DNA from: Streptomyces sp. CB02923
GTDB lineage: Bacteria; Actinomycetota; Actinomycetes; Streptomycetales; Streptomycetaceae
DNA: 64,000 nt
Assembly (NCBI RefSeq): GCF_001905005.1
Contig: NZ_LWKZ01000026.1
Span: 186,001-250,000 of the forward strand
Direction: 5' to 3'
Position numbers and translations under genes: made by a program. This document shows, in pieces, positions 8,109-22,591 of this stretch. The stretch's first letter is position 1; every line of letters starts with the position of its first letter. Below the pieces are notes generated by a model that saw only the letters and a list, made by a program, of their open reading frames with translations, was not told the DNA's origin and searched no databases.

Positions 8109-10723
8109 AAGGCGAGCAGGGCGATGTCGTCGGCGCTGTCGGCGCTCAGCGCGATGAGCAGTTCGTCGCAGAAGACGTCGAGGGGTTCGCCCGCCAGGGT
8201 GGCGGTGTGCCGGCGGAGCCGGTCCATGGCGTGGTCGAGGTTCTCGTCGCGGCGTTCGATGAGGCCGTCGGTGTAGAGCAGGACGGTCGCGTGGGCCGGA
8301 ATCGGGTCGGTGGCTCCCGGGCGGGGCATGCCGGGTTCCATGCCCAGCAACAGGCCGGACCCCGCTTCGAGATAGCGCGTTTCGCCCTCCTTGGTCGTCA
8401 GCAGCGGCGGCAGGTGCCCGGCCGAGGAGTGGTTCAGCTCCCAGGGCCCGCTCGCGGGGCCGGTGACCAGGCCGTAGATGCAGGTGGCGGTGGCCTCCTG
8501 GGACAAGCTGTGGCTCGCGATGTCCAGGCGGCGCACGACCTCTTCGGGCGGTTCCTGACGGTCGATGGCGATGCCGCGCAGCATGCTGCGCAGCTGGCTC
8601 ATGGCGACGGCGGCCTCCAGGTCGTGTCCGGTGACGTCACCGATGACCACGGCGGTCCGGCCGCCGGGGACGACGAAGCTGTCGTACCAGTCGCCGCCGA
8701 TCTGCGCGGTGGTGGAGGAGGGCGCATAGCGGGCGGCCATCTGGAGGTGCTCGATGTCGGGCAGTACGGGCAGCAGGGAACGCTGGAGGCGCTCCGCGAT
8801 GTGCCGGGTCTCCTGGTACAGGCGGGCGTGCTCGACGCCCAGGGCGAGGCTGCGGACCAGGTCGCCGATCAGGGGCAGCGATTCCTCGGTGAACGGCCGT
8901 TCCTTGCCGGTACGGATCAGGGTCAGGGCGCCGAAGACGGCTCCGCGGGTCCGGAGCGGAGCGATGACCGCGCTGTTCGCCCCCACCCGTTCGAACAGCT
9001 CGCGGTCGTGGACGTCGAGCGGACTCTCGATCCGGCTCCGCGACGGGCCCTCGGTGAGCAGCAGCGGGCCGGCTCCGCGCAGCACCCTGGCGAGCGGCCC
9101 CCGCGCGGCCCCGGTCACCGGTGGAAGCCTGCCCGCGTACGCCTCGGCGGGCAGTTCCGTGGAGCTGTGGTGCGCGACGCAGAACCGCTCCAGCAGTTCG
9201 CCTTCGACGAGCAGGTCCACCACGCACCAGTCGGCGAGCCGCTGGGTCAGGATCCTGCACACCCGCTGCAAGCCCTCGTCCAGGTTCGCGGTGCTGCTCA
9301 GCGACTCCCCGATATCGGCCAGCAGCCGGCGTTCTCTGCCCGGCCCGTCGGGCTCGTCGGAGTCCGCACCTGTGACGCGCTCCGGGTCGTCGGGCAGCTC
9401 CGGTCCGCCGGGCGGCTGCGGTGAGATGGCCTGACTCTCTCCCGGGGGAAGGGGCGCGGGCACGGGAGGGGCGGTCCTGGGGGCGAGCTGGGCGACGAAG
9501 ACAGTACGGCCTTCAGCCGTCACCTGGGTCTGGATGAACAGCCGGACGGGCACCAGCCTGCCGTCCCGGTGCAGCGCCGGAAGCGGTACGGAGCGGCCCA
9601 GGATGTGGGGCCGGCCGGTGAGCTGAAGCCGGGAGAAGGCCGTCACGTGGCGTTCCCGCAGGTGCTCGGGGATCAGTACGGTGAGCCGCTGCCCGACGAG
9701 TTCGCCCTCCTGCCAGCCGAGCATGTCCGCGGCCGACCCGTTCGCCACGATGATCCGGTTCTCGTCGTCGGCCGCGATGGTGGGCACCCTGCTGGCCCAT
9801 ACGTGGCTGGCGTCCCAGGGCACCAGCTCCGAGGGGCTGGCGCTCGGCTCGCGGGGGACCATCGTCCACGCGGCGGGGCGCCCGCCGGTGAGCTGGCCGG
9901 TGATCTGGTCGAGCAGCCACCGGCGGAAGACGCGGTTCTGGGGAAGCGACGGCCAGGTCAGGAGGCGCTCGTCCCGGGCGGCCTCCTCGGCCGCGTCGAG
10001 TACGCGGCCCAGGGTCCGTACCGCCCGTACGGCGCCCGCCGGGAGGGACACGCTCAGGGAGTGGACATGGGCCGCCGAAGGCTGCCCTCCCAGCGCTGCC
10101 GACACTCCGGCGCCGATCACGTTGTGCACGTCGTGCGCGGCGGTGAGGTCTTCGGGACGTACGCCGGCGGCCTGCCCGGCGAATGCCGCGAGGGTCAGCT
10201 CCCGCAGCAGTGCGTGCTGGTGCTGCTGGGACGCCAGGTACAGCGTGCCGGGAAGGTCGACCAGCGTCACCGTCCGGGTCGGGCCGCAGGCCGGTGCGGC
10301 GGTCTGCCATGCGGAGGCCGGTGCCGGCCGCCCGTCCCGCCACAGTTCGAACCACACCGTCTTGCGCTCGTCGCCGGTGTCGACGCCGTACCGGGAGGCC
10401 AGTTGCTCGACGACGGCGAGCCCCTGCCCCGGACCGGCGTACGCGACGGATTCCCGCGGCACCGGCCGACGGCACGGCCGGCGGTCGCTGACCCGTACGT
10501 GGACCTCGTCGCCGAGCATCCGCGCCGACACCTCGGCCTCCGTACGCGCATGGAGCACCACATTGGTCACCAGCTCGCTGACCAGGAGTTCAGCGACGTC
10601 CACTACATCCGGTGCACCGTCGGCCAGGGCGGTCCGCACAAAACGCCGGGCCTGCGCCACACTCTCCGGCCGCGGCGGAAACCTCTGCGAGGGCGCTGTC
10701 ACCGGCTGACTGATGTGGTCCAT
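8087..10723 (-). CDS. Multidomain SpoIIE-type phosphatase (HATPase-PAS-GAF-PP2C)
   Basis: An 878-residue cytosolic signalling protein. Residues about 10-130 are an RsbW-like ATP-binding domain (ELLVSELVTNVVLHA). A PAS domain lies at about 300-400 (RIIVANGSAADMLGWQEGELVG), a GAF domain at about 460-600, and a PP2C/SpoIIE phosphatase at about 620-870 with metal-binding motifs GGDWYDSF, VIGDVTGHD, LLYTDGL and DDIALL. It should dephosphorylate an anti-anti-sigma (STAS) protein in a partner-switching pathway, and the HATPase may phosphorylate the same target. The ATG at 10723 is chosen over upstream GTGs because the domain starts directly after it. A STAS-ANTAR protein is encoded just upstream on the same strand, a plausible partner. 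Confidence 0.93.
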   Translation of the reverse strand: MDHISQPVTAPSQRFPPRPESVAQARRFVRTALADGAPDVVDVAELLVSELVTNVVLHARTEAEVSARMLGDEVHVRVSDRRPCRRPVPRESVAYAGPGQGLAVVEQLASRYGVDTGDERKTVWFELWRDGRPAPASAWQTAAPACGPTRTVTLVDLPGTLYLASQQHQHALLRELTLAAFAGQAAGVRPEDLTAAHDVHNVIGAGVSAALGGQPSAAHVHSLSVSLPAGAVRAVRTLGRVLDAAEEAARDERLLTWPSLPQNRVFRRWLLDQITGQLTGGRPAAWTMVPREPSASPSELVPWDASHVWASRVPTIAADDENRIIVANGSAADMLGWQEGELVGQRLTVLIPEHLRERHVTAFSRLQLTGRPHILGRSVPLPALHRDGRLVPVRLFIQTQVTAEGRTVFVAQLAPRTAPPVPAPLPPGESQAISPQPPGGPELPDDPERVTGADSDEPDGPGRERRLLADIGESLSSTANLDEGLQRVCRILTQRLADWCVVDLLVEGELLERFCVAHHSSTELPAEAYAGRLPPVTGAARGPLARVLRGAGPLLLTEGPSRSRIESPLDVHDRELFERVGANSAVIAPLRTRGAVFGALTLIRTGKERPFTEESLPLIGDLVRSLALGVEHARLYQETRHIAERLQRSLLPVLPDIEHLQMAARYAPSSTTAQIGGDWYDSFVVPGGRTAVVIGDVTGHDLEAAVAMSQLRSMLRGIAIDRQEPPEEVVRRLDIASHSLSQEATATCIYGLVTGPASGPWELNHSSAGHLPPLLTTKEGETRYLEAGSGLLLGMEPGMPRPGATDPIPAHATVLLYTDGLIERRDENLDHAMDRLRRHTATLAGEPLDVFCDELLIALSADSADDIALLAFRPVPRN

Positions 10724-10925
10724 GCCGTCAGTGTGCGGCACGCGCCTTGCCCCGGCGCCGCGCTGACGAGGTGTCTCGTCGACGCGCCCGCCGGAATCCG
10801 TCAACCGGGTGAGGCGGTGCGCCGTGGAGGGCTGGTGGTCCACCGGGCGGACGCTCTTCCCCAACGGGAGCTCCACCACCCGCCGACACGACCAGCCGAC
10901 ACCGGCCACTGACACCGACCGGGCG

Positions 10926-11702
10926 CTACTCGACGGTGGCCGTACTCGGCTGCGCCCGGGGCGCGGGCACCGGAGCCGCCTTCGCCTTGGCGACCGCGGC
11001 CCCCAGCTGTCCCTGCACCACTTCGGGCAGCGCGGCTCCCTGGACGCTGTTCACCAGGTCCTGGGCAAGAAGGTGCAGCTTGATGTTGGTGTTCTGGGAA
11101 GCGCTGACCAGTACGGCCCAGGCAGCCTCCGGACTCAGGGTGAAGGTGGCCATCAGGATGCCGCGGGCCAGGTCGATGGCCGGCCGGGTCTCCATGGCAC
11201 GGCGGAGCTGGGCGACTTCCGCGGGCAGGTCCGGAAGGCCGCTTTCGTGCGGGCCGGGGGCGGGGTCGGGCATGCAGTCGGAGTTGTGGTTCGGGTTCGG
11301 GTTCGGGTTCGGCGAGACGAACAGTTCGCGGGCCTCGGACAACTCCAGCAGCCGATCGACTGCGCGGCTGCTGGAGCGGATGACGACAGACTTGCCCTGC
11401 GCGACAGCCCTCAGGCGCAGACGCAGCAGCATGTTGAGACCGGCACAGTCACAGAACGGCACTGCGTCGAGGTGGAGGTCGATCCCCTTGGACGAGCAAC
11501 TCAGAGCCGCGTACAGATCGCGCTCGATCTGCACGCAGGCATCCAGATCCAACTCCCCCTGCACCGCCACTCCCGTCCGGTCGCCGCCCCGGAGGCCGTC
11601 GATCCGGGACAGAACCGGCGGGAACGCGGCCGGTGCGCCGCCGCTCCCCTTGCCTTCGGCGGGGTCCTCGGGGAGGCGCGCCCAGCGCGCAGCTTCCGGC
11701 AT
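10926..11702 (-). CDS. STAS-ANTAR fusion (anti-anti-sigma / RNA-binding antiterminator)
   Basis: A 258-residue protein. A STAS domain covers about residues 40-130 and an ANTAR RNA-binding domain about 150-215 (IDLARGILMATFTLSPEAAWAVL). The linker is a PNPNPNPN repeat. In the STAS phospho-loop the usual Asp-Ser-x-Gly reads FCDCAGL, so the phosphoacceptor Ser is replaced by Cys86; switching by Ser phosphorylation should be lost. A strong purine-rich ribosome binding site (GGAGAGGAAGG) precedes the ATG. The neighbouring SpoIIE phosphatase may act in the same pathway, though the Cys substitution argues against this protein being its direct phospho-substrate. Confidence 0.88.
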   Translation of the reverse strand: MPEAARWARLPEDPAEGKGSGGAPAAFPPVLSRIDGLRGGDRTGVAVQGELDLDACVQIERDLYAALSCSSKGIDLHLDAVPFCDCAGLNMLLRLRLRAVAQGKSVVIRSSSRAVDRLLELSEARELFVSPNPNPNPNHNSDCMPDPAPGPHESGLPDLPAEVAQLRRAMETRPAIDLARGILMATFTLSPEAAWAVLVSASQNTNIKLHLLAQDLVNSVQGAALPEVVQGQLGAAVAKAKAAPVPAPRAQPSTATVE

Positions 11703-11778
11703 GGCCTTCCTCTCCCGTCTTCATCGGCGCGTCTGCCGCCCATCTCAGGCTCGCCCATCAACAGACACCCGTCAACTA

Positions 11779-11802
11779 ATACACGAAAATCATTGCGTGT
11801 AT
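11779..11802. promoter_or_regulatory. ATACACG-N10-CGTGTAT dyad, candidate operator
   Basis: A perfect 7-bp inverted repeat with a 10-base AT-rich spacer lies between the divergent STAS-ANTAR gene (start 11702) and the winged-helix gene (start 11839). Its placement and low local GC suggest an operator or promoter element, possibly bound by the winged-helix protein. Confidence 0.5.
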
Positions 11803-11838
11803 CGAGACGCGTGAATGTTCGGTCGGTAGAGTTGGAGC

Positions 11839-12207
11839 ATGGATGGACTGACCGAATCGAACAACGGGGTGCCCGAACCTCATACCGGCTGGACGTTCGT
11901 GACCAATCACGCCCGTGTGCTGGCGGCCATCGCCGACGATCGCAACGCCCGTATCCGCGACATCGCGGCGCGCTGCCGGCTGACCGAACGCGCTGTCCAG
12001 AAGATCATCTCCGACCTGGAGCGCGACGGTTACCTCTCCCACACCCGCGAGGGCCGGAGCAACACCTACCGGATCGCCCCCGGCAAGGTGCTGCGCCACC
12101 CGGCCGAAGCCGGCCTGACCGTGGCCTCCCTGCTCTCACTGCTCGTCCAGGACGAGGCGAACCGCACCTCGCTTCCCGACGACCGGCGCCAGCACAGCTC
12201 GGCCTGA
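11839..12207 (+). CDS. Small winged-helix (MarR/ArsR-like) regulator
   Basis: A 122-residue DNA-binding protein. Residues about 22-85 form a winged helix: ARIRDIAARCRLTERAVQKI gives the helix-turn-helix, and LERDGYLSHTREGRSNTY the wing. There is no obvious ligand domain, only a 40-residue C-terminal tail. Such proteins are common as orphan regulators in Streptomyces. A perfect dyad 37 bp upstream of the start may be its own operator. Confidence 0.85.
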   Translation: MDGLTESNNGVPEPHTGWTFVTNHARVLAAIADDRNARIRDIAARCRLTERAVQKIISDLERDGYLSHTREGRSNTYRIAPGKVLRHPAEAGLTVASLLSLLVQDEANRTSLPDDRRQHSSA

Positions 12208-12270
12208 TCGCACCGGCTTCGCCGATACCCGGTCGCCGCCCCCGCCCGCACCGCCCCGGCCCGCGCGGCG

Positions 12271-12870
12271 CTACGCCTTCGCGGCCGAACGGCGCAGAGA
12301 CTCGATCCCCTGGTCCAGAACCGCTTCCAGATGCTCAAGGCTGCCGGTCGTGATGTGGATCAGCACTCCCCCTTGGATGCCGGCCAGGAGGGCCCGCGCG
12401 CCGCGTTCGGCGTCCAGCTCGGCAGCGATCTCCCCCTGGCTCTGCATACTGCGGATACCGGCGGCCAGTTCGCCCTGCCACTGGGCGTAGAGCTCCGTCA
12501 CCACGGCCCGTGCGCCCTCCGTCGTCGCGCCGAGCTGCCCCATGACCGCGTTGACCGGACAGGTGGAGCCCTGCTTGCGGTAGCGGTCGACGACCTTGTC
12601 ACGCCATTCCAGCCAGGCAGGCCAAGAATGCAACGCGCCCAGCTCCGGCTGTTGGTCACTGATGACGCGGGACGCCTCGTACCGGGCCACGGCCAGCAGC
12701 AACTGGTCCTTTCCGTCGGGAAAATAATGGAAAAGCTGACTCTTGCTGGTCGCCGTACGCTGCATGACGTCGTCCAGCGTCAGCGAGAAAATCCCCGTCC
12801 GGCGCATCTCGGCTGCCGCGCCCTCGACGATGCGCTGCCTGGTGGCAGCCCCCTTACGGGTCAACGGCAT
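12271..12870 (-). CDS. TetR-family transcriptional regulator
   Basis: A 199-residue repressor. The N-terminal 60 residues carry the TetR helix-turn-helix (LTLDDVMQRTATSKSQLFHYFPDGKDQ, with the HYF signature). The C-terminal domain resembles the LmrA/YxaF branch, including a Cys-Pro in GSTCPVNAVMGQLG. It lies downstream of, and on the same strand as, the PKS operon, with 279 bp between. It could be pathway-specific, but the sequence does not prove it. Confidence 0.9.
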   Translation of the reverse strand: MPLTRKGAATRQRIVEGAAAEMRRTGIFSLTLDDVMQRTATSKSQLFHYFPDGKDQLLLAVARYEASRVISDQQPELGALHSWPAWLEWRDKVVDRYRKQGSTCPVNAVMGQLGATTEGARAVVTELYAQWQGELAAGIRSMQSQGEIAAELDAERGARALLAGIQGGVLIHITTGSLEHLEAVLDQGIESLRRSAAKA

Positions 12871-12942
12871 GCCATTCTCACCTGTTTCCGGATCGACGAC
12901 GCGGTGGGCGGACCCGCGAGAGGGGTGGGTGCTTCGGGGGCG

Positions 12943-12979
12943 GGCTCGATGCGTGCTCGGATCTTGGACAGGGGGCCGG
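12943..12979 (+). repeat. 37-bp direct repeat, copy A (left of PKS block)
   Basis: This 37-base stretch matches 35154-35190 in the same orientation at 34 of 37 positions. It lies in the gene-free gap downstream of the PKS operon; the other copy is just upstream of the block's P450. On the minus strand both copies can be read as a GPLxKIRAxI peptide, so they may be remnants of the same coding or mobile element. Confidence 0.7.
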
Positions 12980-12990
12980 GTGAACGGCTA

Positions 12991-13049
12991 CGGGCACGAC
13001 CGCCCATGATCACGTGATGCCACTCGCATGATCGTGAAGGCCGTGCCCG
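12991..13049. other. Dyad-rich segment after PKS operon
   Basis: CGGGCACG (12991-12998) pairs with CGTGCCCG (13042-13049). Between them lie the 10-bp palindrome ATCACGTGAT (13009-13018) and two CATGATC direct repeats (13005, 13027). It may be a terminator for the PKS operon or an operator upstream of the TetR gene. The rest of 12871-13149 holds only the direct repeat noted separately. Confidence 0.4.
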
Positions 13050-13149
13050 CATGTCATCCTGCCCGCCCCTGCCCGCCTCGCGCCAACTCACCGAGCAAAA
13101 CGGCCTCTGCCTTGAGGAGGTGCGTACACCCGAGCGCCCCCGTCGATCG

Positions 13150-16981
<3,832 letters not shown>

Positions 16982-16989
<8 letters not shown>

Positions 16990-19900
16990 CGCCGAATTCC
17001 CGGTCCACGAAGGCGTAGAGCTGGTCCACGGAGGCCGAGCTCAGCTCGTCCACCCCGAGATCCGGCTCGCCGTCCAGCGCGCGCAGCGCCGCCCGCAGCC
17101 GTCCGCGCAGCGCGTCGCGCTGCGCGTGCTCGCCGGCCAGCGCCTCCTCGACCGCCTGCGCGAGTCCGGAGAGCTGGTCCGGGCCGCGTTCGGCGGGGCC
17201 GTCCGCCGGTTCCTCCGCGCCGGCGGCATCCGGGGCGACCTCCGTACCGAGGTGCGCCGCGAGGATGGCCGGAGTGGGGTGGTCGAACACCAAGGTGGCG
17301 GGCAGGTTCAGACCCGTGGCGGTGTTGAGCCGGTTGCGCAGCTCGACCGAACTCAGCGAGTCGAATCCGAGGTCTCCGAACGGGCCGTCCGCGGGCACCC
17401 CGTCCGTGGACGGGTGGCCGAGCACGGCCGCGATGTGCCCGAGCACCAGGTTGAGGAGCTGCCGGTCCCGTTCGGTGGGGCTCAGCCCGCCCAGCCTGCG
17501 GGCCAGGTCCGCCGGGGACTCGGCGGGCGCGGCGGACCGCGCGGAGCGCCTGCGGCGGGCCGGGCGGACCAGGTCGCGCAGCAACGGCGGAATGCCCTCC
17601 TCTCCCAGACCGGCCACGGTGACCGGGTCCAGCCCGATGGGCACCAGGTGGACCCGGTCCGAGCCGGTCGCGGTGTCCCAGAGCGCCAGGCCCTGCGCGA
17701 CGGTCAGCGCGCGGATCCCGGTGCGGTCCATGCGGGCCCGGTCCGCGGCGGCCATCCCGCCGCCCATCCCGTCGGTCGTACCGGCCTCGCTGTCCGGCGC
17801 CCACAGGCCCCAGCCCAGCGAGCGGGCCGGGAGTCCGGCGGCGGCCCGCTGGTTCATGAGCGCGTCCAGGAAGGCGTTCGCCGCGGCGTACGCCCCCTGG
17901 CCCGCGGTGCCGAACACGCCGGCGGCGGAGGAGAAACACGTGAACCCGGCGAGATCGAGGTCCCGGGTCAGCTCATGCAGGTGCCAGGCTCCGTCGACCT
18001 TCGGCGCCAGTACGTTCTCCACTTGCCCGTCGGTCAGCGACTCCACCAGGCCGTCGTCCAGCACACCGGCCGCGTGGACCACGGCGGTGAGCGGGTGTGC
18101 CGCGGGCACTTCGGCCAGCACCCGGGCCACGTCGTCCCGCCGGGCGACGTCGCCGCGCGCCAGCTCGGCGTGCGCGCCGAGTTGTCCGAGTTCGGCGACC
18201 AGTTCCGCGGCGCCTGGGCTCTCCGCGCCACGGCGCGAGAGGAGCAGCAGCCTGCGGGCGCCCCGGCTTGCCAGATGCCGGGCCAGCGTGCGGCCCAGCG
18301 ACCCGAGCCCACCGGTGATCAGTACGGTGCCGTCGGGATCGGGCGTGCGGGCGGCCGGGCCGCCGTCGCTCTCCGCCGGGCCGTCGTCGCGGTGCAGCCG
18401 GGGCACCAGCATCTCGCCCGCGCGGAGCGCCACCTGGGGCTCACGGGCCGCAGACGCGACGGCGACCGCGTCGCGCAACGCGGTGCCGGTCGGCTCGTCG
18501 GCGTCGACCAGCAGGAGGCGGCCCGGGTACTCGTTCTGTGCCGAGCGCGCCAGCCCGTGGGCCGCGGACAGTGCCAGGTCGGGTTCGTCGCCCGCCCGCA
18601 CGCCGAGCGCGCGCTCGGTGCAGACCACCAGCACCGAACCGGCGAACCGCTGGTCGGTGAGCCACACTCGCAGGTACCCGGTCAGCTCGGTGAGCGCGGC
18701 GCGGACCCGTGCGGTGACGTCGTCCCCGGCGGGACGGGCCGGGCGTAGCACCACCACCGGCGGCACCGGGTCCTCCGCGTCCGCCAGCGCCGCGAGGTCG
18801 AGCCCGCCGGTCCCGGGGTCGTGCCATCCACCGGAATCGTCCACGGTGGAGGGCCTGCGTACGGGCACCCAGTCCTGTGCCAGCAGTTCCGCGCCGTCCT
18901 CGGCCGGTCCCAGCAGGTAGGACTCGTCGGCGGGCAGCGGCCGGAACACCAGGGAGTCCACCGTGGCCACGGTGGCACCGGTCTCGTCCGCCAGCGTGAT
19001 CGCCACGTCGCCGTTCCCGCCGGTGGCGTGCACCCGCACCGTCGAGGCTCCGGCCCGGAACAGCGACAGCCCCGACCACGAGAACGGCATCGAGCCGCTG
19101 CCCTCGTCGATCCCGTCCAGCTGCGGGCCGAGACCGACCGCGTGCAGTGCCGCGTCCAGCAGCGCCGGGTGCAGGCTGTAGCGCTTCGCGTCCCCCGCCG
19201 CTTCGGCGGGCAGGGCGACCTCGGCGAACATCTCCGAGGTCCCGTCGGGGTGGTCGCGTTGCCAGAGGGTCCGCAGACCGCGGAACGCGCCCTCGTAGCG
19301 GAAGTGCCTGCCCTCCACCACCTCGTCGTAGACGTCCGCGACCGGGATCTCGCGCACGTCCCGCGGCGGCCAGTGCGCGAGGGTCGTGTCCGGCGTAGCG
19401 GTGTGGATACCCAGGTAGCCGAAGGCGTGTGACTGCCATGGGCCCGGCTCGGCCTGGCCCACGCCCTCCGGCCGGGAGTACACCCGCACCGGGCGGCGGC
19501 CGGTCTCCTCGGTGCTGCCCACCACCACCTGCACCGACACCCCGCCGTGCTCCGGCAGGACCAGCGGCGCCTCGACGGTCAGCTGTTCGAGCAGGTCGCA
19601 GCCGATCTGCTCGCCCGCGGCCAGCGCCAGTTCCACGAAGCCGGTGCCGGCCAGCAGGGGGATGCCGCGCGCCCGGTGGCCCCCCAGCCAGGAGTGCGAC
19701 TGGAGGGACAGCCTGCTGGTGAGCAGCACGCCGTCGCCCTCGGCCGCGGACAGCATGGCGCCCAGCAGCGGGTGGCCCACCGGGAGCAGCCCGGTGGTAC
19801 GCAGGTTCAGCCCGTTCCCGTCCGGCACCAGCCAGTACCTCTCGTGCTGGAACGCGTAGGCGGGCAGGTCCGCCGTCCTGGCGGGCGCGGCGGGCAGTAC

Positions 19901-22564
19901 GGCGGGCCAGTCCACCTCCACGCCTTGCGTGTGCAGCGCGCCGAGGGCGAGCAGCACGTCCTTGGTCTCGTCACGATCGGCCCCGCGCAGGGTGGGCACC
20001 ATCGCCTCGTCCGGCCCGGCGTCCCGCCCGGCCAGCGCGGAAAGCACCGCGCCCGGCCCCAGTTCGAGCAGGACGCGTGCGCCGGCCTCGCGTGCGGTGC
20101 GCAGCCCGTCGTGGAACCGCACCGCCTGCCGGACGTGCGCGGTCCAGTACTCCGGCGAGCGCAGCTGCTCCGCCGTGGCCATCTCGCCGGTGAGGTTGGA
20201 GATCACCGGGATTTCCGGATCGTGCGTCGTCAACCCGGCCACCACCGTGCCGAACTCGGCCAGCATCGGCTCCATCAGCGGCGAGTGGAACGCGTGGCTG
20301 ACCCGCAGCCGCCGGGTCCGCCGTCCCCGGCCCGCCCAGTCGGCCTCCAGTTCCGTGATGTCTTCGTCCGCACCGGAGACCACCACCGTGTCCGAGGCGT
20401 TCACCGCCGCGACGGACACCCGCCGCGCGCGCCCCGCCAGCCAGGGGGCCAGGTCCTGCTCGGTGCCCTGTACGGACAGCATCGCGCCGCCTTCGGGCAG
20501 CGCGGCCATCAGGCGGCCTCTGGCGGCCACCAGCCGGACCGCGTCCGGCAGCGACCACACCCCGGCCACGTGCGCCGCGCTGATCTCCCCGATCGAATGT
20601 CCCAGCAGCAGGTCCGGGCGCACACCCCAGGACTGCATCAGCCGGAACAGCGCGACCTCCACCGCGAACAGGGCGGCCTGGGCGTAGTCGGTGCGGTCGA
20701 GCAGGTCCGCTTCGCCGTCGAGCGCGGTCCGCAGCGGACTCTCCAGCTCCCGGTCGAACAGCTCGCACACCTCGTCGAACGCCTCGGCGAACGCCGGAAA
20801 GGAGGCGGCGAGCTGCCGCCCCATGCCGGGCCGCTGCGCGCCCTGGCCGGTGAACAGCATGCACAGCCCGCCGCCGGCCGCGGCGCCCACCGCCACGTCG
20901 GAGGCCAGGCCGGTGTCGAGGTGGCCGCGCAGCGCGGCGGTGAGTTCGGCCCGGTTCCGGCCGGGCACTGCCAGCCGGTGGCGGAAGTGGGTGCGGCGGG
21001 TGGCCAATGCGTACGCCAGCCCCTCGGCGGAGGGGGCGTCGCCGGACTCGGCGAAGGCCAGCAGCCGGGCCGCCTGGGCGCGCAGCGCGTCCTCGGTCCG
21101 GCCCGACACCGTCCACAGCAGACCGGCGGACGGCACGCCGGGCTCCGGCGCCTCCGGCTCGACGTGCTGTTCCAGCACGACGTGGGCGTTGGTGCCGCTG
21201 ATCCCGAAGGAGGAGACGGCGGCGCGGCGCGCTCGGCCGGTCTCCGGCCAGGGCATCGCGTCGGCGAGCACGCTGACCCCGTCCACTCCCCAGTCCACCT
21301 TCGGGGTGGGGCTGTCCACGTGCAGCGTCTTCGGCGCGAGACCGTGCCGCATCGCCATGATCATCTTGATGATGCCGGCCACACCGGCCGCGGCCTGCGT
21401 GTGCCCGATGTTGGACTTCAGCGAGCCCAGCAGCAGCGGCTGACCGGGCGGCCGGTTCCGGCCGTAGGCCGCCACCAGCGCGGTGCCCTCCACCGGGTCG
21501 CCGAGCGGGGTGCCGGTGCCGTGCGCCTCGACCACGTCGACGTCCTGGGCGGACAGTCCGGCGTCGGCGAGCGCGGTACGGATCACCTCCTGCTGGGCGG
21601 TGCCGTTGGGTGCGGAGAGCCCGTTGCTGGTGCCGTCGGAGTTGACCGCCGAGCCGCGCAGCACCGCGAGCACCTGATGGCCGTGCCGCCGCGCGTCGGA
21701 CAGCCGCTCCAGTACCAGGAGACCCGCCCCCTCGGCCCAGATCGAGCCGTTCGCCCCGGCCGCGAACGCCTTGATCCGGGCGTCCCGGGAGGTGACACCC
21801 TGACCGCAGAACTCGACGAACGTCTCCGGGGTGCTCAGCACCGTCACACCGCCCGCCAGCGCGATCGGGCACTCGCCGGCGCGCAGGGCGCGCATCGCGA
21901 GGTGGGTGGCGACCAGGGAGGACGAGCAGGCGGTGTCCACGGTGAGGGCCGGGCCGTGCAAGCCCAAGGCGTAGCTGATCCGGCCCGAGATGACGCTCAT
22001 GGTGTTGCCGGTGATGCCGTACTGGGAGAACTGGTCGGTGCCTTGCCAGAGCATCTCGTAGTCGTTGCTGGACGCGCCGACGAAAACCCCGGCCCGCTCG
22101 CCCACCAGCGAGTCCGGCAGGATGCCCGCGGACTCCAGTGCCTCCCAGGCCAGCTCCAGCACCAACCGCTGCTGCGGGTCCATCACCAGCGCCTCGCGCG
22201 GGGAGATGCCGAAGAACGCGGGGTCGAAGTCGCCCGCCCCGCCGAGGAAGCCGCCCTCGCGTACGTAGGACCGCCGTGCCCGCTGGGACTCCGGATCGGC
22301 GTCGTAGAGCTCCTCGATCGGCCAGTGCCGGTCCACGGGGAAAGGCGAAATGGCGTCCGTGCCCGCGGCCACCAGGTCCCACAGCTGGGCAGGCGAGGCC
22401 ACGTCGCCGGGCAGCCGGCACGCCATGCCGACCACCGCGATCGGCTCGGCGGACTGCTCGGTCGCGTCACGCAACTGCTCCCGGGTGCGTAACAGATCGG
22501 TGGTGACCCTTTTCAGATAGTTCCGGAGCGTGCTGACTTCATCGGGGCTGACTTCATCGGGCAT
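16982..22564 (-). CDS. Type I PKS, one module: KS-AT-DH-KR-ACP
   Basis: An 1,860-residue single extension module. The KS has Cys in VDTACSSS (about 211). The AT has GQGAQ (573), GHSIGE (657) and HAFH (759), predicting malonyl-CoA. The DH motif reads HRARGIPLLA (near 960), the family HxxxGxxxxP with the final Pro changed to Ala; the second-half Asp in LHPALLDAALH (1136) is intact, so activity is uncertain. The KR has GGLGSLG (1420), the LDD motif of B-type ketoreductases (1503) and the catalytic Tyr in GAYAAANA (1558). The ACP has GFDSL (1735). N- and C-terminal docking segments match an A-to-B-to-C order. AGGGAG precedes the ATG. Confidence 0.96.
22532..22561. repeat. Perfect 15-bp tandem duplication at PKS-B start
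   Basis: Two identical in-frame 15-bp units (22532-22546, 22547-22561) directly after the ATG duplicate five residues, so the protein begins MPDEVSPDEVS. This looks like recent slippage in the docking-domain coding sequence. Confidence 0.85.
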
Positions 22565-22591
22565 GGACGACTCCCTGCGACAAACGGCCGG

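Noticed and set aside
12861..13091. A 76-codon minus-strand frame covering repeat copy A (and an 80-codon one at 35015-35257 covering copy B) as real small genes.
   Set aside because: Only the repeat-derived peptide GPLxKIRAxI is shared; the flanking residues are unrelated and no ribosome binding site is convincing.
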